From Mesaphorura yosii (lineage: Eukaryota > Arthropoda > Collembola > Poduromorpha > Tullbergiidae): DNA of 64,000 nt. Where the stretch lies: NCBI GenBank assembly GCA_009869945.1, contig WIXG01000004.1, forward strand, positions 124,001 through 188,000. Reading direction: 5' to 3'. This document shows, in pieces, positions 53,366 through 63,368 of this stretch. The position numbers were made by a program, and so were the translations under genes. The notes below the pieces were generated by a model. That model was not told the DNA's origin. It did not search any database and saw only the letters and a program-made list of their open reading frames with translations. How positions within the stretch are numbered: the stretch's first letter is position 1; every line of letters starts with the position of its first letter.

Positions 53366-54063
53366 TTATCAAATTGCATAAATTTTATGTATTAACGTAG
53401 AAATATTTTCAATTTTCGGTTTATCGAACGGTGTCGTTAATAGCGTTGACCAGCTAAACAACCACATCAGACATACCACTTTGTTTAAGTATTTCTTTCC
53501 TTAGATGTATTACTAGTTAAGGCACATTCATCTTTCGTGGTTAATTTAACGAGATATTATATAATAGAAACTAATTGGCTAATCGTTGTATAACGCGTGC
53601 AATTCCAATGTTTTAATAGAGCTGAACCCACTTAATAAACTTCTGGTAGTATTAATTCAAGATTTGCGTATTTAGCATTTTGTAGTAATTCCATTCAGCC
53701 AGCATGTGTCCGTCATCAAATCATGTCATCATGGGCTTTCCATACAAATTAATATGCTCGTGTTGTCCATACTTCCATATTCCCACAGGCATTGGCATTG
53801 GCTCCGGTCGAGACAAGTACCAAAAAGGTTAGAGGTCAAGACATGGGATTTTCAAACTCGGCTCAAGAACTTCGCACGTCATGCCATGCCATATCGTAGT
53901 GAACTGTACGCATTTATTTTTAGAGGGTCAAAGAATTTTATGCTGAATCAAAATACTCGCGATTCGCGAATAAACGGCGAATCTTCCGTTGCATAAAAAC
54001 TGTCTTGCTTTCTTGGTGCGAAGACTGTAGTGTTACAATCATTTTTTCTTTAACTGGAGCATC
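53366..54063. other. Spacer between DDX5 and 5'-nucleotidase
   Basis: It contains the DDX5 3' UTR (AATAAA at 53634-53639) and the upstream region of the nucleotidase. No convincing exon. Confidence 0.4.
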
Positions 54064-56920
54064 ATGGCCGGGTCCTTCCGTTACACTATTCCTCTTGTAT
54101 TGTTCGTATTCACGGGCGATATTCATCTGGGAAACTGTGACCTTTCCCTTACACTGCTTCACACGAATGACGTCCACTCTCGATTCGCCGAAGTTGACAC
54201 GAACGGGCACCCGTGCTCGAAACAGGATTCGGACGCGAAACGGTGCTTTGGTGGCTTCGCGAGGTTGTATCTAAAGGTAAGACCGTCAGCTTCGCATGGC
54301 AGATCACTGAGATCACCCATCAACGTTCGGTGCTTATTCTGGTCAATTATCAGGCAGAAGAAATTCGGAGGACGCATCCCAACGTAATTTACTTGAATGG
54401 GGGCGACTTTTACCAAGGAACAGTGTGGTACACACTTTTCAAGTGGGAAGTTGTAGCCTACTTTGTGAATAAGCTAAACCACACAGCGATGGTAATTACC
54501 CCACATCCTGATTCTAATCTTGGAATTATTGACTGATAGTTGAATGTCACATAGGCATTGGGAAACCATGAGTTCGATGACAACATTGCAGGACTCGTAC
54601 CTTTTCTGAACAACGTGTCGCTTCCAGTTCTGTCATGCAATATTGACGACACGAACGAACCAGACATTCAGAACAAGTACAACAAGTCGGTAATTGTTGA
54701 GTACGATGGCGTGCAAGTCGGAATCATTGGTTACACGACGCTGGAGACAAAAGTAGGGCTAATAATGATTTTCTAGTCAGTGATCTAGAAATAATTCGGG
54801 GACCCTCATTTCTGTACGTTACAGGACATTTCTAATCCTGGGAAGTTAATATTCAAGAACATCACCGAGTCAGTCGCAGCAGAAGCGAAGCGATTATACG
54901 AAGAAGAAAATGTCAGGATCATATTCGCTGTTGGTCACGCGGGGTTTGAGGTGGACTTGGAGGTAGCAAAAGTGCCGTATATCGACTTTGTGGTTGGAGG
55001 TCACACAAACACATTCCTTTATACGGGTACACTAATTACTGTACAAACTAATTTGATTTGTATAAACTGATTATTAAGGAGTCATGAAATAGTCTTCGGG
55101 CGTACTTGAATTTCAGGTACACCACCGAGTACAGAAGTTCCAGAAGGCAAGTATCCAACATTTGTAACCCAATTGAACGGCAGAAGAGTGCCCGTTGTTC
55201 AAGTGAGTTCTATCGCATTGAGGACGCCATAGGCAGGCGTGACTGAGTGGCTGTCGCCGGTGTAATTCAATATTGATGCAACCAGGCCTATGCTTACGGA
55301 AAGTATTTGGGATACCTTAACCTGAAATTCGACTCTGACGGGGAATTAACATCATGGGAGGGGAATCCGATATTGCTGGATGGCTCCGTTCCTGAAGGTG
55401 AGGCACACAATCACCTAAATAACTTGTCGTTACAGAATGTTCAAGAAATACAGGTTCTGCTCTGTCCGATTTCACAGATCCTGCTATACTTGCTGATGTC
55501 AATGAATGGAGTAGAAAAGTGGCCCAGAGAGTTGAGACAGAAATCGGTAGAACAAGGTAAGCTTTACTCTACTATGCCTCGCTCAAGAGTAATCAAGGGA
55601 CAAGTATTTTTGAATCCGAAAGGCCCTTTTCTTTCTGTTTTAAGGGTATTTCTAGATGGTTCTAGAATGAGCTGCAGAACGAAGGAGTGCAACTTGGGGA
55701 ACGCCATCACTGACGCAATGGTTTTTATGGTACAAATAGCGCACATATTATGAAGAAGCCGTTTGAAAATGGACAAACTCTTTGTACAGAATATGAAGGA
55801 AGATGTGGCTGGTGCTTGGACGGATGTGTCGATGGCTATTGTGCATAGCGGAAGTATTCGAGCGTCAATAAGTGAAAAGAGCAAGAATGGTACGGCTCTG
55901 AATGAAAGAATAAAACTTTCAGTAAAACAGTAGAATTTTTGATGTATTAGGAAGTATTACGCTGGGAGACTTGCTACTCGTATCACCATTCGGTCACACC
56001 GTTGATGTAATCGAGATTCGAGGAGAACACCTCCGCAAAACGTTCGAATTTTCTGTTCGAAATCTTGACCTCAGGAGTGACGACCCGAGCGGACGATTTC
56101 TCCAAGTTTCAGGTATACTTATCTGGTTGCGATAAGAAAATTTGGTAGGATCTGAAATGGAATGATTTTATTCAGGAATTCGCATTGTGTACGACTTATC
56201 AAAAGCGCCCGGTAATCGAGTACGGAAAATCGACGTGTTATGCCAACGATGTCGTGTCCCTATTTACAAACCGCTAAACGAGCAGGAAGTGTACAGGGTT
56301 GTGGTTCCTGGTTATTTGGTGGAAGGTGGTGGCGGATACGATGTTCTTAAGAATCATACTTTGCTTCATGTAACATCAGGTAAATTGTTGGACTATCGTT
56401 TTCATTGGTCCCTCAACAACTTTATCATCCGAGTTGCGCAGGCCAGCTGGACTTGGACATTCTGGTGCCATATTTCCAGGCGAAGAGTCCCATAACTCAA
56501 GGACTCGAGGGAAGGATAACGTTCGAGACGGAAGACGCTGTCACAAAAAGATGCAATGAGGTGCAGTTAAGGAGGCAGCCCATTTCGTCGTCCGCGGGTA
56601 GGCAGCAAACGAATTCCAGCACGCCACGACCATTAGAAGGTAGTCTTGTCACCTTTCAATATGAGACGGAGGAAAAATACCTTTAACAATTATTTTGCAT
56701 AGGTCGCGAAATTCTCGTACCCTCAGCCCACACGAATAAGACAACCATGTCGTCGGAAGAACTTAAATTACGACAGAAAATTCTAACTCTCATACAACAG
56801 CTTGAGGAGTTACAGCAGAGAGAAAAGTTAAATCAGGATGAGGAAACCAATGCTACGTCCGCGGCGGCGTCGGGCTCGGATAGCTCGATAATCTTAGATG
56901 CATTAAAAACCTCAAACTAA
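54064..56920 (+). CDS. 5'-nucleotidase / apyrase-type ectonucleotidase
   Basis: Secreted metallophosphoesterase dephosphorylating extracellular nucleotides. It starts MAGSFRYTIPLVLFVFTGDI, a signal peptide. Metal and catalytic motifs: LLHTNDVHSRFAEVD, YLNGGDFYQGTVWY, MALGNHEFDDN, IIFAVGHAGFEVD, VVGGHTNTFLY. The C-terminal substrate-binding domain shows CRTKECNLGNAITDAM, IVHSGSIRASI, TLGDLLLVSPFGHTVDVIEI and VPGYLVEGGGGYDVLK. About ten exons. The last two encode a Thr/Ser-rich linker, then SSEELKLRQKILTLIQQLEE, a coiled coil, ending ALKTSN. CD73-type enzymes end in a hydrophobic GPI signal; none is seen here, so it may be fully secreted, or the last exon may be a misassigned neighbour. AATAAA at 56942. 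Confidence 0.9.
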
Positions 56921-57618
56921 TTAAGCAAAAAGTACAAACCTAATAAAATAACATGTAATCACGAGTCTGTTGACTGAGCAAGGTAACTACGCCTAATGTA
57001 AATCTCCGGTAACATTTCCAAACGAGTTTGCCAAAAAAGGTTAGATTCAACCAAAGGGTGGCAAATACTCCGAGTCCCAATCTGTCTCTGGGATTTCAGC
57101 TGAGCTGGACACCGGCAGCATGTACGGAGAGTACTGATCCGAATACAGAAGTCAATTTCAATTTCTTACAAATCACTTATTATGGAAAAATCTACGTCCT
57201 GACTTCTGACCATTCGTCAAATGCTGTCATCGTTGTTCGTATCGATTCACCAATCACGCTTTGCAAGAATACACCCTTGTATAATTGGAGATCTGAGACT
57301 TGTGAGGACGGTGATCTCATTCGCGTTATCACATTGGAGCTTTCTGCGTTGACTGCCTGACTGATTGGGCATGATCACGGCATCACGAGCAGCTTCAGTT
57401 GGGTTAAGTGTTATGCTCTGAGCATGACTGCACAATGACATAATACCACATAGTTTAGTTACATAATCTTGGCAATAAATAACAACCGGCTGTCTCACGG
57501 CTATTGAAATACAACATACACACCACACATTCCAGTGAGAACGGTTCATTTGCTTTGTGGTAACGCTGAGTGAGATTTGTGTTCCAACAACTCTGCTTCG
57601 GTCAATACGAATCCAGAA
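56921..57618. other. Spacer between 5'-nucleotidase and PEBP
   Basis: It carries the nucleotidase poly(A) signal (56942-56947). Open frames on both strands (57028-57360 +, 57247-57687 -) overlap each other and show no domain or splice-consistent ATG. Not annotated as genes. Confidence 0.4.
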
Positions 57619-58235
57619 ATGGAGCAGCACGGAGTTGTGCCAGATGTCCTCGACGAGGTTCCACCAAACAAGATTCACGTAAGTCAATACATTTCATTGC
57701 TTTTAATCCAGATTTGAAGATAACACACATAACCTACACTAGCTCATTACAGATCGTGTACGAGGGCACTGTTGTGGTCAATAATGGGGACGAAATAAAG
57801 CCGGGCCAAGTAATTGATCAACCAGTGCAAGTCTCCTGGCCCACCGAGCCAAATACGTATTACACGCTGTCGATGGTGGATCCAGACGGACCAACTCGAG
57901 CAAATCCAACGTCGGCGCAGGTCAACCACTGGCTGGTTGTGAATATCCCTGGAACGGACATCGCTGCCGGAGACGTGCTTGCCACCTACAACGGCTCGAA
58001 ACCCCCAAAGGATTCAGGTGTCCACCGGTATACATTCACGGTGTTCAAGCAGCCCGGATTAATAAAGCCAACCGAGACTCCGGTTACACCAGCAAGCCCA
58101 CGCGAAGCGAGACGGCACTTTGACGTAAGGAAGTTCGGGGCAAAGTACAATTTCGGAAAACCAATTGCTGGAAACTTCTTCACGGCACAAGCGGACGAGT
58201 ATTCCATCAACTTCTGGGCCAACATGCCGAAATGA
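57619..58235 (+). CDS. Phosphatidylethanolamine-binding protein (PEBP/RKIP family)
   Basis: Cytosolic PEBP-fold protein; relatives bind phospholipid head groups and modulate kinases. Two exons: MEQHGVVPDVLDEVPPNKIH, a short intron with donor GTAAGTC, then IVYEGTVVVNNGDEIKPGQV. The ligand pocket motifs are TLSMVDPDGPTRANP and NHWLVVNIPGTDI, followed by GVHRYTFTVFKQPG. The end reads SINFWANMPK. Length about 178 residues is normal and no signal peptide is present. AATAAA lies at 58285. Confidence 0.95.
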
Positions 58236-58284
58236 AGGATGCTATTATAATTGTCAACAATAATTGATCATTCCGCTTTGCTTG

Positions 58285-58290
58285 AATAAA
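58285..58290 (+). terminator. AATAAA poly(A) signal for PEBP
   Basis: AATAAA 50 bases after the PEBP stop codon, at the usual distance. Confidence 0.6.
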
Positions 58291-58515
58291 AGCTGACGTT
58301 CTGACGGGATCCGCTTGTCCCACAACCGATTTCCGATTCGTCACATTGTAGGAAACTATAGGCTTTACTCTTTCACAAAAACACAAAGCGAAGAACCAAA
58401 ACAAGCAATGCGTTGTATGGACAAAATTCATACGGGATGAATTTGATCTAAAATTTAAAATGGCAAGCATTGCATTATTATTGACGTAAACTCCCGAGAG
58501 GGTGAATATTCGATT

Positions 58516-59235
58516 TTGTCAGGCTTCAGTTATGAGGCAAAATCCATTCATCATGGCGATGCGGCTGATGGAACGTCAGATGTACGCATGAAGGCGATTC
58601 AAAACAGGACACTGGAAAAAGCTAGAATTCATGGTGAAAACGCGATTCGACAAAAGAATCAAGGACTGAATTTTCTCCGACTGAGTGGCAGAGTTGATGC
58701 TGTCGCGAGTTGTGTTCAATCCATGATGGCCAACAGAAAGGTTCTGACTCCGTCCTTCTCCTGTCGTTTTCCAATCGGCGTGGTGGACTAAAGCCGTCCA
58801 AATTTCTTTAAGGTTGTTGGTTCGCTTGGAGGGGTTTGTCGAACGATGGAGAACGCCATGAGGACTTTGAACCTGCAAACGATTGCCACGTGCTTGGACA
58901 AATTTGAGACACAGTTCGAGAGTTTGGATGTACAAACTTCTTTCGCAGATAGCGCCATGAGCCAGAGCACAACGTCCGTGCCAGTTAATGAAGTGGACAA
59001 CCTTCTCCACAGCGTAGCCGATGAAGCCGGGTAAGACCTCGAGATATCCGTTACAGTGGTGACCTCCGAATTCGTCCATAATCACATTATTCGCTAACAT
59101 TATTGGCTCCACTTTAGGCTTGATTTGAAACTTGACCTGTCACGAGGTTCACATGAAGCACTTGCCAGCACATCCACAGCCGCTGCCGACGATGACGATC
59201 TCACTGCAAGACTTGCAAGATTGCGAACAAAATAA
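58516..59235 (+). CDS. CHMP1-like ESCRT-III subunit, N-terminus unresolved
   Basis: Relative of charged multivesicular body protein 1, which recruits Vps4 and spastin-like AAA proteins. Three exons recovered: about 58516-58740 (ARIHGENAIRQKNQGLNFLR, then LSGRVDAVASCVQS), 58813-59030 (RTMENAMRTLNLQTIATCLD, FETQFESLDVQTSFADSAMS) and 59118-59235. The C-terminus DLTARLARLRTK fits the MIM1 motif that binds MIT domains. The expected basic start (MEKHLFNLKFAAKEL in human) is not found. The frame before KAIQ instead reads SYEAKSIHHGDAADGTSDVR, with few basic residues and no usable ATG. So the first exon is missing, remote, or the gene is a diverged paralogue. Introns are retained, so it is not a processed copy. 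Confidence 0.75.
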
Positions 59236-59471
59236 GCCCAAATTCGTATCACGCGAAGTCATTAAAATTTCAAATTGCTCTTTCTGGAAATTCGATTTAT
59301 TAAAATCTCTTAAACTTCAAACTTTAATCACAATACGCAACCGTGCCCACCATACAAAACTGATGAAGTTAACATATTCACGCACAAGATCACAAGATCA
59401 CATTTTGTTGCACTGCTTTTTAAGAAACAGGAATGCAAAATTAATACACGTTGACAAAACTGACGTTGACT
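59236..59471. other. Convergent 3' spacer CHMP1 / YIPF3-like
   Basis: Short AT-rich tail-to-tail gap with no gene. Confidence 0.35.
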
Positions 59472-60190
59472 TTACGCACTCGTTTTCAATTCTAAGTACA
59501 AAAGAAATAGCCAATGAATAATTGTGACAGGAGTACAAATAACGAATCGATACGCTGCTTTAAAAGTTCTTAATAGCAAGACACAACAAATTCTGACAGA
59601 GTCCAGTGCTCCCAGTATTACCAATGTGGGTATGAACAGTTCTGGTACCAAGTTGGAAATAAGTAGCGCCAAAGTGTGTCCGAAAAGTCCATAGGACATG
59701 AGACAGAAGAGTTCTCTGTAAGTTACAAAGTGCAATATTAATAGTACAAATTCACTTGTGCGAGAAATGAACAACCTTACCGTAAGGTAATTCTTGTTTT
59801 AGTCAGATAGGCAGAAACTCCGTAAATAATAGCAACCATCAAGCCCACATAAATGACTGGTGACAAGAACACGAATACTTTCCCATCTTTCCAAACACGA
59901 TTGTATAAAACTAAGATCAGCAGGATAATACTAAGTACACTGCCTTCATAATCAGTGGCAACCGGGCTAAAAGAGCCGTATGGTGGCAAGAGTGACGCCA
60001 GAAGCCTGAAGAGGACAGATTTCTTGGAGAGTAAATACTGAAGAAATGTTAGAGAGTTTGACGAACAGGAACTTCGACTTGCGTTGTACTTCTTCATATC
60101 ATACAAATCATTGTTGATAGGTACAGAAGTATAATTGCTATTCTTAATGTTATATTGCTCTTGAGAGTTCTTATTCGTTTTCTTTGTCAT
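59472..60190 (-). CDS. YIPF3-like Yip1-domain Golgi membrane protein
   Basis: Multi-pass membrane protein of the Yip1 family, acting in ER-Golgi membranes. The first usable ATG is at 60190 (MTKKTNKNSQEQYNIKNSNY). Transmembrane helices appear from DYEGSVLSIILLILVLYNRV and VFLSPVIYVGLMVAIIYGVS. After a short intron (CG|A split) comes RELFCLMSYGLFGHTLALLI, which matches LALLGYGLFGHCIVLFITY of human YIPF3. Then come SVRICCVLLLRT and IIHWLFLLYLELKTSA with the stop. About 220 residues, shorter than human YIPF3 (about 350), mainly at both termini. It starts 37 bases after the MED9 stop on the same strand; a bicistronic message is possible. Confidence 0.78.
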
Positions 60191-60227
60191 GTTTTCTTGA
60201 TTATTGCTTCTTGGGTTAACCAGCTCG

Positions 60228-60764
60228 TTAACCTGTGTATTGCTTAACGTTAGTACTCTCCAGTGCACCCATATTCTTGTATTTTTGTAAAAGCTCTTTC
60301 TTCAGTACTAGTTGCTTTCGTAGTGACTCCAGTTTCTTTAATTGGTCTTCTTTGCTGTAATTAAGAAGTTATTTCTTTTTATTAAACGTGCACAAGAAAG
60401 CAGTCAACGCATAAGTATAGCTCATAAAGATATTCTAACCTCATATCAATTCCGGGAAGCGCACGAATCTGAATAGACGACGTAAAGATGTTAGCAGCGA
60501 AGATCGCACATGGAAAAATTATAATTACTATTCTCACCTGATCACGAACTGAATCAAGTTTCTTCTGCAATTCCATAACCTTTTGACTGCTTTCTTCAGT
60601 AGTGCGCTTGGACGAGCTGTCACTGCTTTCTCGTTCAACACTGAAATTGTATGTCCAATTAAGACTCTGCGAATCAAGTCCCCAATTGCTGCTATTATGC
60701 GCACTTACCATTTTAAAATACCGTAAACCATTCCCAGAAAATCAACATCTTCAGAAGAACTCAT
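60228..60764 (-). CDS. MED9: Mediator complex subunit 9 (MED9)
   Basis: Middle-module subunit of the Mediator coactivator of RNA polymerase II. Four exons on the minus strand: MSSSEDVDFLGMVYGILK; VERESSDSSSKRTTEESSQK to KVMELQKKLDSVRDQ; IRALPGIDM; and SKEDQLKKLESLRKQLVLKK to ELLQKYKNMGALES, ending KQYTG. Human MED9 has STMPGIHLSPEQQ and KNELLQKYKSL in the same order. About 120 residues; coiled coil in the C-terminal half. The third exon is only about 30 bases. The YIPF3-like gene follows 37 bases downstream. Confidence 0.88.
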
Positions 60765-61335
60765 TTTGTTGAATGCCTTCTTCTATTCTAGTGCAAATTA
60801 TAATACAATACGAGTAAGTCAAAATGGACCACTACGCAAAGGAAGTTGAAACTCCGAATTTTTGCACAGGAAACAGGATTCGCTTTCTCCCACAAATCAG
60901 TAAGGAGAAAGTATAATAAACAAGTACCGTGAGTTTCGGACAGCTCCGATTCCGACACTGCCGCCGCTTCACGTTTCATGCAACTCTCAAGAAAGGAAAG
61001 CCTGAGTTTAGTTATTGGGCTGTGCAGTTGTGTTATACTCAACCATGCACGTCTGCATACAAGTAAGAAGTTATTCACCTGATTTAAAATTCGTACACTG
61101 TTGACTTTCGAAGATTAGTTTTAGCTGAGGTAATTATACAGAAATGTAATCACAGTATATGCTGAATTAATTTATTGAATCTCATAGTTCAAGAGGTGGC
61201 GTAACGTCGAAGCAGTAATTTAAATGACATTTTGTCTCCAATAAACGAGTATGTGCTCATAATGGAGTCGAATGTGATGTTTGGCTAATTGGTACCTTTT
61301 ACTAGCCTTACGTTTCGAATTCCAGCGGATCTAAA
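60765..61335. other. Divergent region MED9 / MGRN1 with a small + strand frame
   Basis: This 570-base gap is shared by two promoters. A + strand frame at 60824-60916 encodes 30 residues starting MDHYAKEVETPNFCTG and ending ISKEKV. It is not recognised and may be the first exon of a small gene or chance. Nothing else is supported. Confidence 0.35.
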
Positions 61336-63368
61336 ATGGGCAACTGGTGGAGTGCATCTCCCACCACATCTGACGTCGAGGAAATTTCACAAGTGACAAC
61401 ACCAAACCCTTTTAAGTACCCGCCAAAGTCAGGTAAGAAAGTTACAATCAATGTTAACAGTGAAAGCATTGGTAAAATTGAATTCATGTACTGAATTCTG
61501 TTCCCTGCTTCATCTTAGGATCATATTTCGGCAGCCACTTTATCATGGGAGGTATGAAGAACTTTTTTCGGAAATATTCATACTGATGAACCTTGTTCTG
61601 AATAACTTTCATCTGTTCTTATGCAGGAGAGAAATTTGAAACACCTCAGCCCGAGCAGTATTTGTTTGGCGACAATAGCGATCTCAATTTCTTAGGATCA
61701 AAGCCAGTCCCGGTAAAACATTCACATCAATACTTCCCTGCTGACTTTTTCAATGCATTAATTTATGCATAATTATTATGCGCGTGCAGTTCCCGTATCC
61801 TGCTCCAGCTTCGAATGAACCGACGAAACCACTGAAAGCTTTGATATATATCAGGAAGGAATCACTGAAGTTTGTCAAAATTCCTGAAACCCCAAGCTAC
61901 AACATTGAGTTCATCTTCGACGCTGACTGCCGCTGCCAGATTACCATAATGTATTTTTGCTTCGAAGAAATTACCGCCTCAGGAGTGACGTAAGTGCTCG
62001 GTGCTGGTGGAGCAGTGTACAAATAACTATAACACCATGAGTTTATATTCCATTAATCATACTTTATAGTTATCGTCCTCGAGACCCCAAGATGAGCTCT
62101 GAACCTTTACGCTTTAAGGCTGGTGCTTCACAGCAATTCTCGCTGTCGGACCACACATTTACTCCTTCGGATTTTCAAGATGTGGACTTGCAGTATGACT
62201 ATGACCAAGAGATTTTTCCAATTGTAATTCATTGTGTGACTTTGGAAGGAGATGGTAGGTTTATGGTTTCGAATGGAATATCGTACGTCTAAGTCATGGG
62301 ACGATCGTTTATCAATGCTTTTTTACAACTTTCTAGAACAATCTCATACAACAACGGCAACAGTAGATAAGCACGGCGAAGACACTTATGTTCTGAAACC
62401 TTTAAAACAGAAGCTATTTGTGGATGGACTTGGATACTTACTCCAAGAAATTTACGGCATTGAAAATAAACGCTCGAATAAGGATGAAGATGAAGCAGAA
62501 AATGCTACCGAATGCGTGATATGCATGTCGGACGTGCGTGATACGCTTATATTACCGTGTAAACATCTTTGCTTATGCCATTCTTGTGGGGATAGCCTTA
62601 GATATCAGGTAAAAGAAAGTTGTGTGCATTGCAGAACATTTCCACAGCATATAGACACATGCCTAGTTTAAATTTGTTTTCATCCAGGCAAGCAACTGTC
62701 CAATTTGTCGCGCACCTTTCCGAGCACTGCTACAGATTCGAGCTGTTTACAGGATTCCACCCGCGCCTTTTGAGTATCCATCTCTTCCCCCTGATGTGAG
62801 TGAATAGTTAACATTTCTTTCTTTGATATTTCATTTAGTCTTTAATTATACAATTTCCACGCAGATGCCAGTGATACAGATGAATGCGATTCCTGGTTAC
62901 GAAATGGTTCCACTCTTGGAAGCATTAAACAGTCCTTACCAACCTTCAGATTTGTCATCTGCAGCAGCGTCACTAGCAGTTGAAGCAGCCAGAGTACTTA
63001 GTGACGACAAGTCGAAGGAAGAGCCGGCAACAAACAGCTCGGTCCCAATCGCAATGCAAGTCATGGTCAAGTCAAGTTCCACTGCGCCAATCGAACCAAA
63101 ATACGCTGATGATGACGACGAGGCAGAAGCTGCGATTCAGGCGGACGAAGAACCCGATGATGGTGTTTTGAAGAGTGTGAAAGAGGGGTTGAGCGAGTCT
63201 TCCCAAAGTACACCAGTCCGGCATTCTGCGAAACCGAGACTGGGATCGTCCCTCCCGGTCACGCCAAACTTGACCATTGCGGTCTCCGGCTCATCCACTC
63301 GTTCCAGCGGCGACTCATTCACATCATCGTGCTCTACGAAGCAATTACTTACAACAGCACAACAATGA
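61336..63368 (+). CDS. MGRN1: Mahogunin RING-finger E3 ubiquitin ligase (MGRN1/RNF157)
   Basis: RING-type ubiquitin ligase involved in endosomal trafficking and melanocortin-receptor signalling in vertebrates. The ATG at 61336 gives MGNWWSASPTTSDVEEISQV, a likely N-myristoylation start as in vertebrate MGRN1. Then FKYPPKSGSYFGSHFIMGGE, PEQYLFGDNSDLNFLGSKPV, LEFIFDADCRC-like YNIEFIFDADCRCQITI, QQFSLSDHTF and VKPLKQK-like LKPLKQKLFVDGLGYLLQEI. The RING reads ECVICMSDVRDTLILPCKHL, CLCHSCGDSLRYQ, an intron, then ASNCPICRAPFRALLQIRAV. After it come IPGYEMVPLLEALN and a Ser/acidic tail ending LTTAQQ. The vertebrate PSAP motif for TSG101 is not seen. AATAAA at 63567. Confidence 0.94.

Noticed and set aside
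57028-57687. Overlapping open frames on both strands before PEBP
   Set aside because: They overlap each other and PEBP exon 1, the plus frame lacks an ATG start, and neither resembles a known protein.
62610-62671. RING domain of MGRN1 seeming to end VHCRTFPQHIDTCLV
   Set aside because: This is read-through of an intron; the donor after LRYQ and the acceptor near 62688 restore ASNCPICRAPFRALL.
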